In this document: one piece after another, positions 36,334 to 49,820 of the stretch | Layout of the letters: each line of letters opens with the position of its first letter | Position numbering within the stretch: position 1 is the first letter of the stretch | From: Prostheceraeus crozeri | Lineage: Eukaryota; Platyhelminthes; Polycladida; Euryleptidae | Assembly: GCA_907163375.1 (NCBI GenBank) | Contig: CAJQUW010001851.1 | Coordinates: 108,501-172,500, forward strand | Direction of reading: 5' to 3' | Length of the DNA stretch: 64,000 nucleotides | Notes under the pieces: model-generated | Database searches by the model: none | Told to the model about the DNA's origin: nothing | What the model saw: only the letters and a program-made list of their open reading frames with translations | Program-made: the position numbers and the translations under genes

Positions 36334-39138
36334 AGTAACCGCAAGTAGATAACAAACGGTGACTACGGAAAGTCTCATATGCATAGCATCTAAATAATAC
36401 TACTTCAGTTGATTCCGTTGACAACAGAGATAACACTCTTTCATAATATTGAAATTGGTGTTAATGGTTTCCATGGGAATTGACAGAATAAAATGATAGA
36501 ATAACTAATGCACATTAATCTTGAAATGTAAATGTGCGCATGCATAATAATATTCGAACATTAACGAAGCACCGGCGAAAAGCATTGTGAGTGATATAGG
36601 ATATAACGTGGTGGTAAAGTGACATACCTACCCAATTTTTGCATCTAAAACCATTTAGTTGCTTGGTATTTTAAATGTTTTACATTTTCACTTTTTCATC
36701 TTTTTGTCAGAGAGGACAAGCTGTGGGTAGATTAGTCACTGATAGCAACTTGAAGAGCGAATGCTAGTTTAAATTATCAATGAAAATTCATCTACTGCAT
36801 GCGATGAGGTCTAATATAATATAAATTTTGCAATCGTGAAATGTGAACTATCGATAGAAAGAAAAAAAGTGGTCAATCGATTATTCTAAGGAAATGTCCC
36901 AGAGCAACTTTTATGTGTATTTCCGATCCCCTGAAACATTGAAACTCACTGAAGCATTTTATCGAGGATGAAAGATCTCCTACATAGCCAAGTTTGCAGC
37001 TTCATTACATCTCAAGACGCTTGGACCTCTGATTTCGATGTCTTTATTTCCCTACCTAACAGGAAATGAGTGCTGGAGTGATTTTCATCATCGAGCGAAA
37101 ACTAAGAATTGCTCAGATTTAAATCAAATGAGAATTGTTGAATTGAGGATGAAATTAACAGATAATAGGCAAATATTGTCATCACCTTCATTATGAGAAA
37201 ATTGCAAACAAAAAACTTTTCAAGATGCATGCATCCACTCCATTCATATTCAAGTTCAAACACGTGACTGAATTTACTTTGCAAACAATAGCGACTGAGA
37301 CATCAACGTAAGCAAGCGAGAGGACTAGTGAACTACCAAGGTAGGCAAAAGGTGGACATGAGCATTTTACGTACACAGATCGAGATTCTCGCGTAAAATA
37401 ATCAGACAAAATAATTTCTTTTGTCTGTCAATTGCTGATGATGCGCTTGATGTCAAAGTTTGCACTAGAAAATGAGAGGACGAAATACGTTGTACAGAAG
37501 ATAAGTTTGCAACTATTTAGATGGTCTTATTTATTGACAAATTGAGTAAATGGAAATCACTTCTTGCTTTTAAGATATCAGAACGATTTTTACAAGTCAA
37601 ATTCGAGCCGCCTCCGGTTCCCTTCCACTTCACGTGGAATATCGACGATTTCTTCTTACTTGCTCATGGACTTTACTTGTTCGCATCCAAGTCTAGCAAC
37701 GTCTCAAAATGGGCGACAAGTCTGACCTTTAAACCAATTTGTAGGAAATTTTGCACTTAAATATTGAAGAATTAAAAAATCAGCTTTCTGAAACCTGTAA
37801 TGCCTGCATCCCTTCTCGCAGATCATTTTCATACGTGAAACATTCTTAGCCAGAATTGTTCGACTACAACAAGGTGACGGTATGTGAAATCATTACAGAG
37901 AGCCTATTCTCAAGGGCTCTTAAATTCCAGGGCTACCTGCTTATGAATAATATTTTTATCGTCTATTGTGAAAATGCTATTTATCATTTTTACACTTTCA
38001 TATGAACAATATTAGTTGATTTAATGGTTTATTGAAATACCTCGTGGTCTAATTGTTATAATTGCTGTCTATGCAGTCATTGCGAAGCTTTCATTCATTT
38101 GCTTTTCGATAACGTGCTTTAGCCTTCATCTGTTCCGTCTGCATTGCTGCACTGCCGTCTTAGATCATACTATCTATAGAGATCATATTAGATATAGATC
38201 TGATTCTACTGATGGCATGGTGCTCCTAAATTCACACTGATTTTCATGATTCACATCCTGGAGTAAGAGAGAACGATACGAATTTTTCAATATCACAACC
38301 TGAAAATTATTTTTGATTGCAATATCACGCTGACTAAGCGACGAACGTTTGTGTATTGCCCTTTTTGTATAACGAAGAAGCAATAATTAGTGAATTGAAA
38401 ACATCAAGCAACCATGAGACGTAGTCAAATAGAACTCACATAGTTATCAGATGAATTCCGCAGACGTTTCGTCGAAACGTTCATGACAATTGAACATAAT
38501 AAATTTGCATGATAAGCTTCGGTTGAGGAAGACGGATTCATGTAACTTCACCATGACTCAAAAGACAAGCCCTATAATCAGAATAAACACCATAGCCAAA
38601 CCCATCGCTCAGTCTGTGAGGTTAGACTCCGAATTCATTGGCAAACTTTCATGACATCACAGGTAACGGACACTATTCAAAATAAGTTATGTCAAATACA
38701 CGATGTGCGAGTATAGCGACTTATTTCTACTTCATTGAACAACCACTTGTCAGTTCGCACGTCAATCTAGCGTCATTACACTGGCACGTTTTCTATTTCG
38801 ATTAATACGCACTTATCATCTATAAAATGATTATCATCTTAAGGACACAGTGTCATTCATGAATGACGTTTTACGGCTTTTATTAACAATAGCAAACAGA
38901 TGTCGTCGACAATTCATCCACTTGAAAATCTAAGCTCAAGGTTCTCCATTATGCTAGGCATGAGAAGTCGAGAGAAGCTATCATTTCAAATATTCATGAG
39001 GTCAGAAAGTCAAAGTTTCAACCAGTATAATAATCATCTGAATATTAAAGGAAACTGCTCGCGCAAATTAGGAAATAAAAAATTAAGTTGAATTTTACAA
39101 GTCAAAATTTATTGTCAGTTAATGCCTACTTGAAACTA
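36334..39138. other. no recognised gene
   Basis: AT-rich sequence. A 79-codon frame at 37521-37760 has no recognisable domain. No repeats with clear ends found. Confidence 0.4.
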
Positions 39139-39200
39139 GGGATGTAACGGATTTGAACATTTTAAGTTCAGCCGGAACCGAATTTGCCGAAATTCAGAAA
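39139..39200 (+). mobile_element. possible single end of a hAT element
   Basis: TAGGGATGTAACGG followed by a GAACC/CCGG-rich stretch resembles the 5' terminus of hAT elements seen in many animals. I found no matching opposite end or target duplication, so it may be a fragment. An unassigned 117-codon frame at 39184-39537 overlaps it. Confidence 0.3.
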
Positions 39201-42200
39201 AACTCCGGCTCGATTTGCTATGAAGAGTAGAAGAATAGATCAATTTTTCGCGTGTAAATTCGTTTTAATCGTTAAAGTATACTCAGTAGTTAAGAACGAC
39301 AAAGTCCCATGCCGTGGAAGTGTGGCTGCATGTTGGCTCAAATTCCGCTCATACAACCACGGACGGCTTTATTCAGGACTGGTAGATACGAAAATTAGCT
39401 TTCAGATAGTGATGACTGAGCCACACATCATAAAAGCTCATTTTTTTCAGGTTCACCAACCAGTGGAAGCAATCACTCAATACAGCTTGACGAAATCGAT
39501 GCTAATCAGACTCTACACGTTTGTGTTTGCGAAATAGTGATTTAATTTTCAAAAAATGGGAATATTGCAAATTATAAGAATTTCAGTTTCATCTCACCAA
39601 TTCGTCATAATAAACATCAACATCTGTTATTTTCCATAAAAATCTGGTTGCTTTATATTGTGCATTTGAGTGCTGTCAATATCGCTGTGAATTCGACCCT
39701 CTTCCAACAGGAGTGATAGCTAGACATTAGAGACCTAGAGAATCCACGATTCACCGAACAGCGATTGATGGGAAAGTTGGCGAAGATATGGACTACATTG
39801 CCGCTAATATTTTCATTTTCACTCAGGCTTGCCGGTCAGATTTACTCTTGCTGAATCAGTTTAAGCAAAGCGGAACGCAGAATTCTTCTTTAAGAAACTG
39901 CACCATAGCTCTCTGCGGCTGAAAGCCACAACACTGCGCCGGATTTACATCGTTCATTTCGGATTTTGAATGATAATTTCTTTAAAGCAAATCATATCTT
40001 GATCATTCTGAAAATTATAACAGTTTTGTAGGCCAACAACGCTTCATATCATTAGGGGATTCAGCCTTTCTGCAGACTTACGTCGAAATAAAGTTGAGAC
40101 AATAAATAAACAATCAATTAACATTACAGATATAAACAAGCCGTTCGAGGTGTCCTAGTACTGAAATGAAATGTCGCTTTCAAATGCAGTGCATCGCATA
40201 AAGAATTATATCACGAAAAATGCAAAATTTCTCTTGAATTTTCAAAATTGCGTTTCGACTCCAGCTTCAGATACCCATGTTTGCTTGAATATAAATTAGG
40301 ATTATTGCGTGCCTAACAACCGAAGACAATTCGATGATAAGATACTTTTATGTCTCCGTGAATGTAATGTAGATATCCCATCACTTTATTTTACCTGTAA
40401 AGCAGATGATTGCCCACGCGGGAGATAATATTTACTCCAATGCACTGGAAGGAGCATATTCTATGCCAATTTTGAGTGTACTTGTCCTGCCTTAGTATAG
40501 AATATATCTGTGAGTAGATATTTACACTATTGGTCTGACGACATTTCTATTCAAATATTCATGATAATCATAGACATATCAGTCACAATTCGTCCTTTAT
40601 CATCATAGCATGTCGTCAAATAAAAATCTCTACGCATAAAATAACACCCCTCAGATATCCTAGCGAGAATCACTGGTACTGAGTTTCTAAGAAGTAAATT
40701 GCTAACCTTCGAAAATGCATGAAATCTCAAACGCCACCTACAAAATTGATAGTAGCATAGATGAACTTCTTGTAACGTGCATCAGAACCACGTGACAAAT
40801 GGATATAGTCTCCCATTTCAAGATATAAGTTTGCGATTGCGGAAGCTCTTAATGAATGTGGAAAGCAATGTAGTAAACAACATAGAGGAGCCATCGTTTC
40901 TTCAGCAGCAAATCCTCTCGATAAAAAACAGAAGACATTGAAGGCAAAGGCCACTAGGCTCATGTCATACTGCTTCATAGGCTGTTAGATAAATATCCTC
41001 AAATGACATAGCTCAAGAGATAAGCAGGATTATTTGAAAGAGATTACTAGATTACTACTAGACCAAATGATTCAACTAGGTTTACACCATATCAAGCTAT
41101 GTATACCATCATTCACTATTTATATATATTATAGCATTGGTCTTCTCAAACACGCCAGCCTCAATTTGGCTCTAATCACTATCTAGGATCTCCATTCTTA
41201 CCATCTGATTTTTCACATAGTCTAGTTCAGTCAATCAAGATATCGCATCAGGAAGTCAAATTTTTCCATTTCCATTTCCTTTTACAAGGAAACTAGAAAA
41301 CTGAAAGAAAATCGAACTACCTACATGAGATAGCTAGTTGTTCAAACTGGGGGGCTTTCCACATGAAGATTGGCTACATATCTCAGTTTGGGTAGACAAG
41401 TACAATGGAAGGATGTGCTTTGTGACCTCGTAATCTCACTTGTAGGAAGAACCGTCGAGCACGAATTTGAAGGCGAAGTGAATGTCAACTAACTTTGACG
41501 CCGCTTGTGTGACACGCAGTGCGAGTAGCATACTTGTGCCTCTATTCACATAGTGTGATAGAATCCACACAAAAGGCCGCTTTTTCCTTCGCAATCTATG
41601 TTTAAAATTCAGAAAATTATCACGCCTTCAGAATTATTTCTTATTGCAATTTATATGCAACCATAGTTGTCGCTAGACTCATGAAAATATATACTTAGCT
41701 ATCATCAAACCGAGGTGTTCAAAAATACAACAAGCCTAAATATACATGCATGCGTGAATTTCAAACCAACGTAACTTGTGGGTTTCTCAGAAGTACACTA
41801 AACACCACGCAGTGAGAACTGCATATTTCATTCGATCAGATCGTAAATTTCGCAGGTAGCCCACACCTAATCATGTGGCACATGCCTTCCATTCAAAATT
41901 TAAATATCCGAATTTTATTCGATTTCCATTCGAATTCGATTTTCATTTTTTAAAGTTAGCTTCTACTGAAAAATTGTAGGGGTACCAAAGGAGCTACTTG
42001 TTGTTCCCTGGTCTATTTGACGAATTCCATGGTACTGCATCGTTCTGAATCTTTCCCCTACCTTCCACATTATACATCCACTATCAATCACATCGATTCC
42101 TCATTACAATGAGATACCAATGCTAGTGAAATCTACAAAACCAAAAACTCATGCATGGCAAATAACAGCCAACCAATTTCAAATGAATAACATGTAATTC

Positions 42201-43284
42201 AAAATTTTCATCAAATGAGACTCATACTGCCACCAAATGTAACGATGGAGAGATCATCCTATAATACTAAAGTTTCAAGGTTTTGATTTGCATCTAATAC
42301 GTGAAGTTATAACAAATCTGAGAGGCCGCGCAAATCAACAACACAAAGAAAAAGATTCGATTCAGATATTAGCACACATCGACTGATCAGCGATTCTTCT
42401 GTTAAATCCCGACAACGAAGGAGACTCTGGCCTACTAAATGGTAGCGTCATTCATCTGTGTGACTGCCGAGTTCATTGTGTGACAAGTGGTATTCAACCC
42501 AGGCAAAAGTTAACAGCAGGTGTAATCCTCTTAGGTCTGAGGGCCGCACGCCCGCTACACTGGATAGCACAACGAATATTTTGATAAAACCTATTCGTGG
42601 AAGGCCTAGGCTTGCAATTCTTCTCAAGAAACGAAGAATTCCTAGTAAGCATAATTCATAAACTTGGGCTGATTGCATCTCTGCCATTTTTACAGACCGT
42701 TTTCCAGAGCGGGAATCAGGCCGGAGTCAACATCCGGGCCTGCAATTTGCAAGCATGACCGGGCCAAACCGGGCCCGGGTCGCCGATTTTAATGGCAATT
42801 ATCCTTGACGTCCTTCACATTTCCTTAATACTGCGTTGATGCACAGTCGAGCTAAACCTATGCGGTTTGCAAGTATTTCTATCATAATAAAGACAAATAT
42901 CATTAAGCAAGCGCTCATGTCATGATGCGGATATGATGAGCTTCCTTTACACAAGCGCATAATCTTCTCAGTACGAATAATTCCAACAACAGATTTGAAG
43001 ACCAACGTGTTCGCAGAATAAGTCATGGAGAGCGGTTTCTACGAAGCATGACTTAATTTTGACAGTATTGCATTGCCGGAATGAGTTATTGATGGCTTCA
43101 TTTGTGGACGCATGTCATACTTATTGTTTGAAAAGCAAGAACGCGTTTGCAATTTTTGAATTATGAGCACGGGGCCGTACAAAAAAATCCGGACCGATTA
43201 CCACACTGGTCGCTGTTGCCCGTTGAATGGTTAAGCAAAATTTGCATTGCCGCTAAAGTATTTCGTTGGGTACTCCGGATAATC
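39201..43284. other. no recognised gene
   Basis: AT-rich sequence. A GC-rich tract of CCGGGCC-type motifs at about 42710-42785 and short frames at 40727-40978 and 42448-42687 are unassigned. Confidence 0.4.
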
Positions 43285-44130
43285 AAACTTAAGCTGATGA
43301 CTTCCAGGTGCGGATTTATTGAAATTGCAGAACGCTTTGAACATCGACCTCTTGGCAGCACATTGCGGCAACCACTGTCAGAGGGTCGGCATTCATAATC
43401 ATTTTCTAGAGTTTAAATGGGATTCCCTGCAGTGAGGATCGCAACCATTTTGCCTAACGTCAGATGAAACTCTTAAGTGATCTCCCATTCATTCGGCGAC
43501 CACATAATTAAACATGAACATTGGCTTCACACCGTTTCCTCCTCAAGTGATTGGCGTACCGACGGACTTGGTCACAGACACAGTCCGACAGGTTGCGCTG
43601 GACCAATGGTCCTATAATTGGGAGTTAACAACATTAAGGTCCATATTCACTTAGTTGAGTAGTTCACGTTTCTGTCCTCTGATCAGATGTGATTGTAATC
43701 ACGTTTACAATTGTTATATAAGCCTACCAGCTGAACTTAAACATACCGGTAGATGGCTAATAACATGATATTATCTACTATCAGGGAGGCCCATGTTGAG
43801 TCCTCTACATTCGAAAGAGTTTGAAAAAAACAGAAAGTTCTTTTCTACTGATTTTCAAGTTTCTAACAACTCTAACCCGAATGTTATGCACAAGTAGCAA
43901 AATGGAAAGCTTTTTCAATATCAGCGGAAATATCCCCTGAGCATTGAATGTACCGGTACTACACTATAGTCCCTTTGCAGACCCATAGAATCTTTACATA
44001 GAGCGCGCATGATAGTGCGTCAGCTGATAACCTAGACGGTGCGAATTTATTGAAATTGCAGAACGTTTTGAACATCGACTTCTTAGCCGCACATTGCAGC
44101 ATCCACTGTCACAGGCCCGGCACACCAGAT
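43285..44130 (+). repeat. pair of direct repeats of about 110 bp, 729 bp apart
   Basis: 43285-43400 and 44014-44130 share AAATTGCAGAAC and TTGAACATCGAC segments with moderate divergence. They lie just upstream of the LTR-element remains and may be part of them; this is inference. Confidence 0.6.
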
Positions 44131-44429
44131 TCGAGGTTGACGCACCAGCGCGCCAGACGTGAGATATAGATTCATCATTGAACAGACAGTGTGTAGTAAT
44201 AGAGACTATACAATTGTTGCTAACACATGTAGCTCTGACCTTCGTCCGTGTCACGTGTGTTGCATGCATTTGATTGTAATAACTGTTCCTCGGTCATGAG
44301 TATGACTTTTACTATTCTTTGCGCACGTTGGGCTTTATAATCATGTTGTTCTGCTATTTAGAACTATTCAATTCCTTTTCAGGAATTATCATCGTTAACG
44401 CTTCAATAAACTAACCGAGACGACAAATA

Positions 44430-46210
44430 GTTTTTCTCTATGATAATTCCATGCAATTACGGAAATGCCGAAACTTGAACTCGATTGTCAAGCCCCAGGA
44501 TGTCGCGTGACCATTGAAGGCGCACTGAGGGCACCCACGCCTTAGCCAAGATACCTCTGAGGAAGAATGGAAAACTTCTATGCGTCGCTGAGACCTATTT
44601 CGGAAATGCACCGAGATGCGTCCTGACGAGGTCACTGTCCAACTTTTCCAATGTTGCGAAGAATTAGGCAACCACCTGCTCAAAGAAGCAACCACCCCAA
44701 ATGTGATGAAACGACTAGCTGTCATCCCGATAGCCGTCAGTGTCAGGACAGCGGAGCTTCTTCTCATGAGATAATCACATGATGAATGTTTCCACGCTTT
44801 CTACACCAGAGTGAAAGGCAAAGCAGCAACCTGCAACTACATCGCCAAATGGCGTTGTACCCCATCCAAGAATGTCCACCTCACCGATGTCATCATCCGC
44901 GACGTTGTCGTAGCTGGCTTAGCCGACATCGATGTCAGGAAATGTTTTAGGTTGGACCGCCCACCCATAGCAGACGTCATCTCCTTTACAGAAGGATGAG
45001 AAATGGCCCGAAACGCCATGAATAGTCAAGCTACAGCTGCTGGGATTTCCAGTTTCAAACAAAAGGAAAACCCACCACTCAAAACCAGATGCCTTGAAAA
45101 CCGCGAGATGTCCTGAATGCCCCAAAACATTCAAATTGTTCACAGAAGGTGCACGTGGATGGAACACGAAAACCCACAAGATATGCATCGAGTGTTGGAG
45201 GAATAACTAATCTCGTAGAAGACAGAAAACCCATCCCGGAGACGTTGAAAGGGTATACAAATCGTCTGTTTCGAATAATGGAGCCATTGTTATGAAGATC
45301 GGAACGATGCATGGAGCTAGCCTTTCTGACTCACACTCCACGAAGAACATTCGACGAAAGATTCCTGTGGAACTCGACCGTCACATCTTCTACCTGTCGG
45401 CTAGATAACTACATTTCGTTCAGAGTCAAGTGCCTCCACAGACCCCAAATAAAATCAATGTCATAACGGATACACCAGGAGGCACGATGGCGGACCACGT
45501 CGAACAGTCGATCTTTCACCACTGAACAGACACTGCTCCAGGGAAATTCATTCAATGCGATCTCACTTTTCAATTAGCTCGTGATGTCGCTCCAAATTCG
45601 TGGAAAACGGCAACAGATGAGTAACAGTGTACCAATTCGTGGAGAAGGTAGGCATCTTACGACTTTCTTACGCTGATTGGACGTTTCCGGTACTTGCATG
45701 CCCCTCCCCCCACCCCAAGCATTCGTGTCCAGTAGCGACGGCTACAATAGAAGATTCGATGAGATTATTGTAGACTTCCCACGCAAACAGCGTTGTGTTG
45801 ATTACACAGTCTTCTATGATCAGGATCTCGTCGAGCATTGGTGGAGAACCATGCATTTCCTCGAAATGCTATGCAATGCAGTAATCATCTTCAATCCCGA
45901 AAAGTTACAATTTGCCCGAAAGACCGCTATATTTTCAGAATTCCGCCTACCCGAAAACTCCGTGGAACACCTTCCAAAATACATTGATGCCATCAAACAC
46001 TTCCCAACGCCAACATCAACCACTGACATTCGATCATGGTTTGGCCAAGTTAATCAGATTTCATATTACGACCAATTACGTGACATCATGTAGCCTTTCA
46101 AGCCACTGCACAGTCCGAAGCCATGATCCAATGGACAAACGAGCTTGATAATGCATTTATCGATTTTGCATTCTGAGTTTTCTTGTTGTTAGCAACCAGC
46201 CGAAAATTGC
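44430..46210 (+). mobile_element. fossil Ty3/Gypsy-type LTR retrotransposon
   Basis: Fossil remains of an LTR retrotransposon. The first part (about 44460-45100) resembles the gag end of Ty3/Gypsy elements of invertebrates; the second (45100-46210) resembles pol, with a reverse transcriptase-like segment including CVDYTVFYDQDL, FARKTAIFSEFRL and TDIRSWFGQVNQISYY. The element is clearly broken, with many breaks and missing parts, so it looks old. Complete LTRs were not identified; the direct repeats at 43285-44130 may derive from it. Confidence 0.75.
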
Positions 46211-47529
46211 GGAAATAATGAAACTGGGTGCCATAGAGCAGCCGTTATTCTTTCCTATCGACTAACCTCTACTATAAGCTATCATGTGCTTTCAGCGTCG
46301 AGGTTTGTCATGAACATTATGTTCAGCAATGTAAGCAACCTCTTTATTTTGGATTGGATGCAAGTCAACAGCCTCAAAATGTAATCACTTAACTTAGTAT
46401 TCGTCTTGTATTGTTTTTAAAATACATAAACAAGAAAACAGACCTCGAACTATTTTTGTATTCGATTGGTGGTTGGACTTCGAGCTCTTCTCGAGTGAAA
46501 AAATTCAGTTGTATTGGTGCTTCAAATGAAAAACTTAGTGCCCTGTGGAAAGAAAATTTCCGGCATCTGCTGACTAATAATGTGGACAGAGCAGTTCTCA
46601 TCAACAATTTAGAGTGCTGGTTTCATACTTTGACAATGAATTCCACATAGCATGAATCAATGTCTGCATCATCAACTTGGAGAGTACTTGGATATTGGCC
46701 TATCCTAAGCGCTTGTCTATCAGACAATGGAGTTTGTAAAAACAACAAAAGTAAAATCATGACTGCAAAAACTCATTTGGTAATGGATGCAAATTACAAG
46801 TTCTTTGCATTAAACAAGAAAGTCTGCTTGTTGAAGACAAGAAAAGACTTCGTTTTAGAGGGGATAAGATTAACTGTTAACTGCATGTTTCAGTTTAAAT
46901 TGGAATCTAAAAGTATACATGATTAATGATTAATAAATTACCTCATACAAACAGTAATGAAAATACCACATGGAATGCCGCGATATAGTTAGCATCGCAA
47001 AATATATATCAAGCAAGCTCATGGTCATGAATTGCAAACGTTAAGTTTAAACACAAAGCCGCAACAATCATCAGTGAAACCAAGTTTTTAGTGCTCATGT
47101 GCAACCGGTGTGCAACCTTGTCGCATTTTGATATTTTTCAAGATATTATATGATTGGCTTTCATCTGCCCTTTTCCTTCGTTAGTGCCGGAAGCTTCTCA
47201 CAGACATAATTTATGCCTGTGACCTACTCTATGATATTTACAGAATTCATAGCTTCTAAAAAGTTTATCAAGAGAAACGAGAAAGACTTCAGAAAATTTC
47301 GAAAAAGTCGAAACTTGCAAACTTGCTGTCAGGCACTGTAGTCTTTACCGTATGGAGGCAACAGGGCGTCTCTCGATCCATCATGCACAGGAGGACTAAT
47401 CGTGTTTCACGAATTAACAGAATTTGCTCAATGGTGGATACCTGTGTTTCGCGCTTGTGGTAGTTCTCGTTGAGACGTTTGTCGTCATGCTTTGGAGTGC
47501 AGGTCTTCAAAGGGAATCTGCCGGTTGAC
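46211..47529. other. no recognised gene
   Basis: Frames at 46411-46650 and 46660-46926 (79 and 88 codons) are open but show no domain I recognise. They could be host sequence or further element remains. Confidence 0.35.
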
Positions 47530-47588
47530 GTGTTTCCCATGCTTTTCAGCCTCAACTGCGCCTCCACTCACTGTGTGTACTGCATATC

Positions 47589-48092
47589 ATGCGTTGTCTG
47601 GCATGCGACATCCTTTACATTGGGCAAACATCAAATTCTCTAAATCAAAGGATCGGTGAACATCTCAGAGCGATTCATCGCAGTGACACCTCCTCACCTC
47701 TGGTTCCTCAGTTCACAAGTGTCCACGATGCATCCAAATTGGTGTTTTGTGCTGTCGACCGCTCATTCTTCGATGCTCAACGCCTCAGCAAGGAGTTCAA
47801 GTGGATAAGGAATTTGAGAGCGGTGCGCATCCACGGACCCAACACCAACGTTGCTCACCACCGTCGCGCACTGTCAACTTGTCGACCAAATTTAGTGACT
47901 GCACTTCAAGACTTAACTCGTTTGTCAAGCAAACTTGTCGCGAGTGCTGTGATGTCACGGTTCGCCTTTCTTGCTGCAAGACATTATTTTTTAGGAGACT
48001 CAATTTATGCTTTATCGGCAAATTGTTTTGTGTTGCTTGTCCATGGCAACTGTTTTTGCAACGATGCATTTAGTCAGCAGTCTATTGTCTGA
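47589..48092 (+). pseudogene. GIY-YIG endonuclease of PLE-3
   Basis: The frame encodes CLACDILYIGQTSNSLNQRI and then GEHLRAIH, a GIY-YIG nuclease in which LYIGQT is the YIG half and the arginine and histidine after it are in the expected places. KEFKWIRNLRAV further on resembles the ENMWIKRMRAL segment of PLE-2. The C terminus reads to 48092. In Penelope-like elements this domain nicks the target DNA. The reverse transcriptase is absent. Confidence 0.8.
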
Positions 48093-48210
48093 GACATTGT
48101 CAATTGTCCAATATCTACATTATTGTTATCTTGCATGTACCGGTTTTATGCTATTGTTCATGACCTGAAAGCCACCGAGTCTCAGCGTAATTTCACTGAT
48201 GCTGTATATT

Positions 48211-48241
48211 CTGTCTGACGAAGGCTTTTTCCGAAATATAT
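48211..48241 (+). ncRNA. hammerhead-like motif in PLE-3 3' region
   Basis: CTGACGA at 48215-48221, a full match to the CUGANGA box, is followed by a short GG/CC stem and GAAA. Stem I does not pair convincingly, so only the core is kept. Position downstream of the endonuclease is where Penelope-like elements carry this motif. Confidence 0.4.
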
Positions 48242-48297
48242 TTTATGCAACTCAACACGCAGTTTATTTTCCTCTCAACTAGCGGGCGTCATGCGTC

Positions 48298-48974
48298 TAA
48301 TCCCGAAATCCTGGGATTGGCGTCTAATCCCGGTACTGTCAATCCCAGAATTGGAGGGTCAAAATCCCGAGATTGAGAAATTAACAATATAGCTGTATTC
48401 CGTCGAAAGTAAGACAAATTAGCGAAGATAAACTGATAAAACTACCAGAAATCCATGCACGATAGAGACTCTTCACACTTCAATTAATCGTCAGCCTTAT
48501 GTTTTTAATAATCCATTCATGAGGCTTTTTGTATAAAGATCGAGACTTAAAGTCGAGGTTGTCATTTGCCAGAAACTAACAATATTTGAAAGCATGCCTA
48601 TTTGAAGATGAGCATTGGCGAAATAGTCTTACACAATACATAAGGAATCGAGGTACTCCTCGGGATTGAGATACCTTTAGGAGGCAAATTGCTTAGTGTG
48701 ATCACAGTTTTTGCTTGAATTTGCAGTTTTTTAGCCTCTGGTAACTAACTCAATGTCGGGAATAATTTGTTCTGGAAAAATTATTCTCATTTGACCACAG
48801 TTGCTATTCACAGCATTAACTTAGCATACGGTAAAAAGGCATATACTGTAAAAGATTCTTCAATCGCGCAATGCCGATCTTGGGATTTTGGAACCTCAGT
48901 GTACTAGTATACAATGCATTGAGGATGTTGTAATGATCCCGGGATTGAGATTTTCTGGGATTTTGGAATCCCTA
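48298..48974. mobile_element. non-autonomous hAT-type DNA transposon (677 bp)
   Basis: Flanked by a perfect 8-bp duplication CATGCGTC at 48290-48297 and 48975-48982. The ends are TAATCCCGAAATCC and the complement of GGATTTTGGAATCCCTA; both subterminal regions hold many AATCCCGG/GGGATT motifs, the pattern expected for hAT subterminal binding sites. The inverted repeats are imperfect. No transposase-like frame. Age: moderately old, but the target duplication is intact. Confidence 0.82.
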
Positions 48975-48982
48975 CATGCGTC

Positions 48983-49820
48983 GACCTCCACAAGGCCGGC
49001 ACTGATCATTATACTTCTGGAAAGATATTATTTATCAAAGTTAACGACATTTTCTTATGGCTGAGAGTAAAATATTGAACTTAGATTACTGTTAACACAT
49101 AAGATGTTCATTTGGAATGCAATCAGAAGCAGCATCATGCATGTGGATGCAGATTCTCTTTTTTGCAGAAACTGGAATAGTAACTCAAGTTTCGCTCATT
49201 ATTATCCTGAAAAGCCAAGGAAAGCTTTCTAGGTTGGCTATAGCAGTCCGTAAATCTAACAAAGTAATAGGAACTTTAATTGGAAGTTTTTTTTGAATAC
49301 CTGTACCTAACTTTGTAGCCTACAAGGTTTTAAGTGGATAATTTTTCCCGGGCATTTACGTATAAACAAAGAATGACATATTGATGCCAAGATATCCTTT
49401 ATTTTTGCTTATTACTTTCATAAAATAATCCGGAAATATCTTAATGAGATAATGATCACGGGATTTTAAACAATGTAAGTAAATTCTAAAAATATGTTTT
49501 TGCTTTTATAGGTAGGGGCCTATACGTACTATTCGATGAATCCCAGAATTTGAAAGTTCATCCGCAGAGTAAGAAATTTCTTTATTCACTTCTTTGATTC
49601 GACATCTACATGTAAGTTTAATTGGATGAATTTTGTCGACTGAAGATTTCATACAATATGAATATGTTTGATTTGTAAAAACTTTTGTCTGTCATCATCC
49701 ATGTTGATCACTTCTCTGGTTCGACATCTACATTTAAGTTTCTTGTCCACATCTACATTCTTCTGGAAGATGAAAGTATGGACTTCTAAATAACGATGAC
49801 ATCAGCACGCAAATTCCTGG
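48983..49820. other. no recognised gene
   Basis: AT-rich sequence between the hAT element and the third ribozyme repeat. Nothing recognised. Confidence 0.4.

Larger units (their letters stand above)
47530..48250 (+). mobile_element. Penelope-like element PLE-3, 3' fragment
   Basis: Strongly 5'-truncated copy keeping the cysteine-rich linker (CASTHCVYCISC near 47555-47590), the GIY-YIG endonuclease and the 3' region with a hammerhead-like motif. The frame is broken about once in the linker. It belongs to a different Penelope family from PLE-1 and PLE-2. A hAT element begins 48 bp downstream. Confidence 0.8.

Noticed and set aside
38465-38490. Palindrome around ACGTTTCGTCGAAACGT as a ribozyme
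   Set aside because: It holds GAAAC but no CUGANGA box or stem II.
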